Assembly (NCBI GenBank): GCA_020845695.1
Contig: JADLFG010000063.1
Span: forward strand, 1-8,691
Length of the DNA stretch: 8,691 bases
Reading direction: 5' to 3'
Source of the DNA: Thermoleophilia bacterium
Lineage (GTDB): Bacteria > Actinomycetota > Thermoleophilia > Gaiellales > Gaiellaceae
Made by a program: the position numbers and the translations under genes. This document shows, piece after piece, positions 5,698-8,691 of the stretch (positions are counted from its first letter, which is position 1; every line of letters starts with the position of its first letter). The notes beneath the pieces were generated by a model that saw only the letters and a program-made list of their open reading frames with translations, made no database searches and was not told the origin of the DNA.

Positions 5698-6918
5698 ATG
5701 ATCGACATCCGCGCAGCCCGCAGCGACGCCGACGCCTGGCACGCCGCGCTCGCCCGCAAGGGTGCGGCCGAGGCGTTCGAGGCACTGCTGGCCGCGGATC
5801 GCGAGTGGCTCGCGCTCGTCCCCCGGGTCGATGAGCTCCGCGCCCGCACGAAGCTGAAGGGGAGGCCGACTCCGGAGCAGGTCGAGGAGCTGAAGTCGAT
5901 CAAGGCGGAGCTGGGGCAGCTCGAGCGAGAGCTGGCCGCGGCCACCGCCCGTCGCGACGAGCTGCTCGCGCTCGTGCCGAACCCGCCGGAGGCGGCGGCC
6001 CCGGACGGTGGCGAGGACGACGCGGTCGAGCTGCGCCGGGTCGGCGAGCCGCCCGCGCTCGCGTTCGAGCCGCGCGACCACCTCGAGCTGGCCCGCATCG
6101 AGATGGAGCGCGGAGCGCGCGTCTCGGGCTCGCGCTTCGCCTACCGGCTGGGCGGCTTCGCGCTCGCCGAGCTCGCGCTCTACCGCTTCGCGCTCGAGCT
6201 CGTCGCCGCCCGCGGCTTCACGCCGGTGCTCCCGCCGGTGCTCGTCCGGGAGGCGGCGATGTACGGGACGGGCTTCCTGCCGACGGACGAGGTCAACATC
6301 TACTCGCTCGAGCGGGACGAGCTCTACCTGACCGGCACCTCCGAGGTGGCGCTGGCCGCCCTGCACATGGGCGAGATCCTCGAGCAGGCCGACCTGCCCC
6401 TGCGCTACGCCGGCTACTCCACCTGCTTTCGCCGCGAGGCGGGCGCCGCCGGCAAGGACACCCGCGGCATGTTCCGCGTGCACCAGTTCGACAAGGTGGA
6501 GATGTTCGTCTTCTGCCTGCCCGAGCGCTCCCGCGAGGAGCACGAGCTGCTCCTCGCGGTCGAGGAGGAGATCGTGGGCGAGCTCGGGATTCCCTACCGG
6601 GTCGTCGACGTCGCCGCCGGCGACCTCGGCGCCTCCGCCGCCCGCAAGTACGACATCGAGGCGTGGTTCCCGTCCCAGGGCCGCTACCGCGAGATCACCT
6701 CGACGTCGAACACGACCGACTTCCAGGCCCGTCGCCTCGACGTCCGCCACCGCTCCGAGCGCGGCGTCCAGCCGCTGCACACGCTGAACGGGACGGCGGT
6801 GACCGCCCGCGCCCTCCTCGCCGTCCTCGAGAACTTCCAGGACGAGGGCGGGGTCGTCCACGTCCCCGAGACCCTGCGGCGCCACGGCGCCCCCGCGACG
6901 ATCTCGGCCGGGGCGTAG
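5698..6918 (+). CDS. serS: Serine--tRNA ligase (SerRS, class II)
   Basis: A 406-residue cytosolic enzyme that activates serine with ATP and loads it on tRNA-Ser (and on tRNA-Sec where present). The N-terminal helical hairpin (about 28-93), which grips the long variable arm of tRNA-Ser, is charged and coiled-coil-like. The catalytic domain follows, with a motif 1 region ending in FTPVLPPVLV (174-183), the serine-binding TGTSE (212-216), motif 2 FRREAGAAGKDTRGMFRVHQ (244-263), and motif 3 LNGTAV...RALLAVLEN (363-379, with Arg 371), where NGTAV replaces the more common NGSGLAV. Length is slightly below the usual 420-430. The ATG start gives the expected MIDIR opening. No Shine-Dalgarno sequence is seen. 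The gene for tRNA-Ser lies 19 bases downstream. Confidence 0.97.
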   Translation: MIDIRAARSDADAWHAALARKGAAEAFEALLAADREWLALVPRVDELRARTKLKGRPTPEQVEELKSIKAELGQLERELAAATARRDELLALVPNPPEAAAPDGGEDDAVELRRVGEPPALAFEPRDHLELARIEMERGARVSGSRFAYRLGGFALAELALYRFALELVAARGFTPVLPPVLVREAAMYGTGFLPTDEVNIYSLERDELYLTGTSEVALAALHMGEILEQADLPLRYAGYSTCFRREAGAAGKDTRGMFRVHQFDKVEMFVFCLPERSREEHELLLAVEEEIVGELGIPYRVVDVAAGDLGASAARKYDIEAWFPSQGRYREITSTSNTTDFQARRLDVRHRSERGVQPLHTLNGTAVTARALLAVLENFQDEGGVVHVPETLRRHGAPATISAGA

Positions 6919-6921
6919 GAC

Positions 6922-6927
6922 TAGACT
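6922..6927 (+). promoter_or_regulatory. -10 box of the tRNA-Ser promoter
   Basis: TAGACT lies three bases after the serS stop codon and ends exactly 10 bases before the mature 5' end of tRNA-Ser, the same spacing as the box before tRNA-Ala. This suggests that the tRNA can be transcribed independently of serS, although read-through is not excluded. Confidence 0.5.
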
Positions 6928-6937
6928 GGCCTTCCCG

Positions 6938-7027
6938 GGCGGGGTGGCCGAGCGGTCGAAAGCAGCGGTCTTGAAAACCGCAAGGCGCTCGAAAGGCGTC
7001 TCGTGGGTTCGAATCCCACCCCCGCCG
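6938..7027 (+). tRNA. tRNA-Ser (anticodon TGA)
   Basis: The 90 bases form a class II tRNA: acceptor stem GGCGGGG/CCCCGCC, D arm, anticodon stem GCGGT/ACCGC around CTTGAAA (anticodon TGA at 6972-6974, reading UCA and perhaps other UCN codons), a long variable arm (GGCGC/GCGTC with one G-U pair), and a T arm GTGGG-TTCGAAT-CCCAC. The long variable arm and discriminator G73 are serine identity features. CCA is not encoded. Confidence 0.97.
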
Positions 7028-7030
7028 CTT

Positions 7031-7046
7031 CCGGGCCGGAGCCCGG
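7031..7046 (+). terminator. Small hairpin just after tRNA-Ser
   Basis: CCGGGC, loop CGGA, GCCCGG form a perfect 6-bp stem that begins three bases after the tRNA discriminator base. There is no T-run. It may terminate the tRNA transcript or mark a 3' processing site. The short length leaves chance as an alternative. Confidence 0.35.
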
Positions 7047-7095
7047 CGCCGACAGGCCGTGCAGCGGAGCATGCCGCAGCTCGGCGCAACAGATC

Positions 7096-7105
7096 AACGT
7101 ACGTT
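7096..7105. promoter_or_regulatory. Candidate ArsR-type operator AACGTACGTT
   Basis: This is a perfect 10-bp palindrome 14 bases before the chosen start of the ArsR-family gene. It resembles the short symmetric sites used by SmtB/ArsR repressors and abuts the probable -10 box TAGGAT (7105-7110). A bound dimer would block the promoter until metal is sensed. The assignment is inferred from position and symmetry. Confidence 0.55.
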
Positions 7106-7110
7106 AGGAT
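7105..7110 (+). promoter_or_regulatory. Probable -10 box of the arsR-family/transporter operon
   Basis: TAGGAT ends nine bases before the ATG at 7120 and three before the in-frame ATG at 7114. No Shine-Dalgarno sequence is present, so a leaderless or near-leaderless transcript is likely. TACGTT (7100-7105), inside the palindrome, is an alternative -10. The -35 is unclear. Confidence 0.4.
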
Positions 7111-7119
7111 GTGATGCGG

Positions 7120-7479
7120 ATGACGGACGACCGCTGCGACCTCCTCTGCATCGACTTCGACCGCGCCGAGGCGCTTCGAGCCGGCCGGCTCCCGCCGGCA
7201 GCGGTTGCGCGGGCCGCCGATCGAGCGAAGGCGCTCGCCGACCCGACCCGCCTCGAGCTCGCGGCGGCGCTCGCCGGAGCGGACGAGCTCTGCGTCTGCG
7301 ACCTCGCCTGGATTGCCGGGCGCTCGCAGAACCTCGTCTCCCACCATCTGCGCAGCCTGCGAGGCGCCGGGCTCGTCTCGAGCAGGCGTGACGGCAAGAT
7401 GGTCATGTACGCACTCACCGGGGACGGGCGCACGCTCCTCGCCGCGGTACTCGAGCCGGAGCCCGCGAGGCGGCGATGA
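7120..7479 (+). CDS. CadC-like metal-sensing repressor (ArsR/SmtB family)
   Basis: A 119-residue winged-helix repressor that should leave DNA when it binds a soft metal. It carries four Cys in the CadC pattern: C6 and C10 in an N-terminal CDLLC segment, and C58 and C60 in ELCVCDLA at the alpha-3 helix. These correspond to the Cd/Pb/Zn alpha-3N site of staphylococcal CadC (C7, C11, C58, C60). The recognition helix SQNLVSHHLRSLRGAGLV (69-86) and wing RRDGKMVMYAL (89-99) follow. The second (alpha-5) zinc site of CadC looks absent: D102 is kept, but the next ligand position is R104 and no C-terminal His remains. Starts at GTG 7111 and ATG 7114 are also in frame. I prefer 7120 for spacing from the -10 box. 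The stop overlaps the next gene (ATGA), so the two are translated together. Confidence 0.92.
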   Translation: MTDDRCDLLCIDFDRAEALRAGRLPPAAVARAADRAKALADPTRLELAAALAGADELCVCDLAWIAGRSQNLVSHHLRSLRGAGLVSSRRDGKMVMYALTGDGRTLLAAVLEPEPARRR

Positions 7480-8135
7480 CCAGCCGCGCGCCCGCCGCCG
7501 TCGAGCTCCGACCGCTCGGGCCGAGGCCCGAGTGGCTGCGGGCGGCGCGACGGGCACGGCTGCTCTCCTGGCTCAGCCTCGCCTGGATGACCGCCGAGGG
7601 CGCGATCGCCCTCACCGCCGGCGTCCTCGCCGGCTCGATCGCGCTCGTCGGCTTCGGTATCGACAGCGTGATCGAGGGCCTCGCGAGCGTCGTCATCGTC
7701 TGGCGCTTCACCGGCACGCGCCTGCACTCCGATCGGGCCGAGCGGCGCGCGCAGCACCTCGTCGCGATCCAGTTCTTCCTCCTCGCCCCCTACGTCGCGG
7801 CCGAGGCGATCCACAAGCTCGTGCTCGGCGAGCGGCCGGAGACGAGCTGGCTCGGGATCGGCCTCACCGTGACGAGCCTGGTCGGCATGCCCCTGCTCGG
7901 GATCGCCAAGCGCCGCCTCGCCGACGAGCTCGGCTCGGCCGCCACCCGCGGCGAGGGCACCCAGAACCTGCTCTGCGCCTACCTCGCGGCGGCCGTTCTC
8001 GCCGGGCTGCTCGGCAACACGCTCTTCGGGCTCTGGTGGCTCGACCCCGCCGCCGCCCTCGCGATCGCGGCCATCGCCGCCCGCGAGGGCATCGAGACCT
8101 GGCGCGGCCGGGGCTGCGCCGGCAGCTGCTGCTGA
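7476..8135 (+). CDS. Short CDF-like cation transporter with degenerate metal site
   Basis: A 219-residue membrane protein resembling the six-helix core of cation diffusion facilitators (Zn/Cd efflux), without the cytoplasmic C-terminal metal-binding domain. Hydrophobic segments lie near 28-50, 52-77, 95-115, 125-145, 163-183 and 187-203. Helix 2 has GFGIDSVIEGLAS (59-71), matching the CDF helix-2 metal motif DxxxD as D63xxxE67. In helix 5, where typical CDFs have HxxxD, the sequence is TQNLLCAYLAA, offering only C167 and Q163. The tail GRGCAGSCC has three Cys (214, 218, 219). ATGA overlap with the CadC-like gene and GAGG five bases upstream (7467-7470) fix the start and tie it to metal control. 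Likely role: export of Cd, Pb or Zn. The ion cannot be read from sequence, and a non-transport metal-handling role is possible. Confidence 0.8.
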   Translation: MTSRAPAAVELRPLGPRPEWLRAARRARLLSWLSLAWMTAEGAIALTAGVLAGSIALVGFGIDSVIEGLASVVIVWRFTGTRLHSDRAERRAQHLVAIQFFLLAPYVAAEAIHKLVLGERPETSWLGIGLTVTSLVGMPLLGIAKRRLADELGSAATRGEGTQNLLCAYLAAAVLAGLLGNTLFGLWWLDPAAALAIAAIAAREGIETWRGRGCAGSCC

Positions 8136-8172
8136 GCGCCCGCTCGCGACCCGCGGCTGCGCGAGCGGGCGC
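8136..8172. terminator. Perfect 13-bp GC hairpin between convergent genes
   Basis: GCGCCCGCTCGCG (8136-8148) pairs perfectly with 8160-8172 around an 11-base loop. The stem begins at the first base after the transporter stop codon and ends nine bases before the PIN gene's stop on the other strand. It has no T-run. It is the second hairpin of this design at a tail-to-tail junction here, so it is probably a bidirectional, U-less terminator. Confidence 0.6.
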
Positions 8173-8181
8173 CAGAGCCGC

Positions 8182-8565
8182 TCAGATCGCGACGACCTCG
8201 ATCCCGAGGCGACTCGCGGCCCGGGCGAGTCGCCCGTCGAGCGTGGCGAGCGGGCGTCGGAGGAGGGTCGCCAGCGCGAGGTACTCGGCGTCGTACGCCT
8301 TCGCCCAGCCGAGCGCGTCCGCGATCCGCCACGCCTCGAGCCCGAGCCGGGGGTGGGTACGCAGCTCGACGGGTGCTCGCTCGAGACGCTCGAGCGCTGC
8401 TTCGCCCTGCTCCCGTGGCAGGAGGCCGCGCCAGACAGCCCGATGCAGGACCGAGCGCGCCTCCGAGCGGAGGAGCGGCGGGGCGACGAGGTCGGCGCCG
8501 AGGCGATCGAACCCGCCCGCGACGCGGCATGCCGGCACGGCCACGCTCGCGTCGAGAACCGGCAC
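8182..8565 (-). CDS. PIN-domain ribonuclease, VapC-like toxin
   Basis: A 127-residue PIN domain, close to the usual VapC length, expected to be a Mg/Mn-dependent RNase. The four conserved acidic positions are visible: D5 in VLDASV, E35 in LLRSEARSVL, D92 in AKAYDAEYLALA, and D110 in LATLDGRLARAA. The GTG start at 8565 gives the standard opening MPVLDASV. VapC genes normally follow a VapB antitoxin. Upstream on the minus strand, one frame stays open to the window edge and ends in TAG one base before the GTG, but its visible translation (ending ELHAILRTAH) does not look like an antitoxin. A near-palindrome over the start (8561-8576, centred on CTAG) might be a control site. It may be an orphan toxin or a PIN nuclease of another role. 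Confidence 0.85.
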   Translation of the reverse strand: MPVLDASVAVPACRVAGGFDRLGADLVAPPLLRSEARSVLHRAVWRGLLPREQGEAALERLERAPVELRTHPRLGLEAWRIADALGWAKAYDAEYLALATLLRRPLATLDGRLARAASRLGIEVVAI

Positions 8566-8570
8566 GCTAG

Positions 8571-8691
8571 TGCGCCGTCCGGAGAATGGCGTGCAGTTCC
8601 TGGCGAGCGAAAAGCAAGCCAGGGAAGGACGCAGGGAGCGCCAATATGCAGGCAGTGGGGTATCCGCGTGACGCCCCTTTGTGCCGATTCC
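8571..8691. other. Lower-GC stretch without a recognised gene
   Basis: About 120 bases to the window edge are visibly less GC-rich than the rest. A stem TTCCTGGC/GCCAGGGA (8597-8604 with 8618-8625, one G-U pair) encloses a 13-base A-rich loop. No clear protein is encoded on either strand. This may be the promoter or leader region for a gene beyond the window, or the end of an unrecognised antitoxin gene. Confidence 0.3.

Noticed and set aside
4819..7557. A 912-codon minus-strand open frame across the HAD, serS, tRNA-Ser and arsR region
   Set aside because: It runs through a tRNA gene and several well-supported plus-strand genes, and its sequence has no recognisable domain.
8606..8655. c-di-GMP (GEMM) riboswitch, from GCAAGCC, GGACGCA and a GGGGTATCC end
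   Set aside because: The words resemble GEMM, but the first internal hairpin is missing (only CC/GG could pair) and the invariant GCAAAGC is replaced by GCAGGGAGC. A covariance-model scan for RF01051 would settle it, and a significant hit would reverse this rejection.
7205..8671. A 488-codon plus-strand open frame over the metal-response genes
   Set aside because: It is out of frame with both well-supported genes, is Arg/Pro-rich without domains, and crosses the hairpin and the opposite-strand PIN gene.

Overview
The window looks like a chromosomal segment from a very GC-rich actinobacterium. Codon third positions are almost all G or C, many starts lack a Shine-Dalgarno sequence, and the protein flavours (SerS, HtpX, a CadC-like ArsR, a 'DLDRTL' HAD hydrolase) suggest a deep lineage such as Thermoleophilia. 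That placement is inference, not a search result. I see no insertion sequence, CRISPR array, prophage or integrase. The content is mostly ordinary housekeeping and small stress or efflux modules.

Layout. (1) 1-317: tRNA-Ala(CGC) on the minus strand with its promoter, then a short non-coding stretch rich in palindromes. (2) 318-3355, all plus strand: an atypical NAD(P)-dependent SDR, then a TetR repressor and a DHA2-type drug exporter. The last two form a probable regulator/efflux pair that shares a candidate operator. (3) 3368-3406: a perfect 15-bp hairpin separates the exporter from the convergent gene htpX (minus strand, 3442-4338). (4) 4339-4426: a divergent promoter region for htpX and a small cytochrome c lipoprotein. 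(5) 4427-6918, plus strand: cytochrome c, a Cof-type HAD phosphatase with no canonical start codon in front of its catalytic motif, and serS. (6) 6938-7027: tRNA-Ser(TGA), the substrate of the enzyme encoded just before it. (7) 7120-8135: a CadC-like metal-sensing repressor overlapping by ATGA with a short CDF-like membrane transporter that has a degenerate metal site and a Cys-rich tail. (8) 8136-8172: a second perfect GC hairpin between convergent genes, then a VapC-type PIN-domain gene (minus strand) with no visible antitoxin, and about 120 bases of lower-GC sequence to the window edge.

How the genes work together. TetR probably represses itself and the exporter. The CadC-like protein probably releases an operator at 7096-7105 when it binds soft metals, switching on itself and the coupled transporter. 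SerS charges the adjacent tRNA-Ser. The most useful observations are regulatory: several genes have a -10 box 6-10 bases before the start codon and no Shine-Dalgarno sequence (leaderless transcription), and both tRNA genes have a -10 box exactly 10 bases before the mature 5' end. I found no convincing entirely new multi-gene system. The best candidates for closer study are the startless HAD gene and the degenerate CDF-like transporter paired with a CadC-type sensor.
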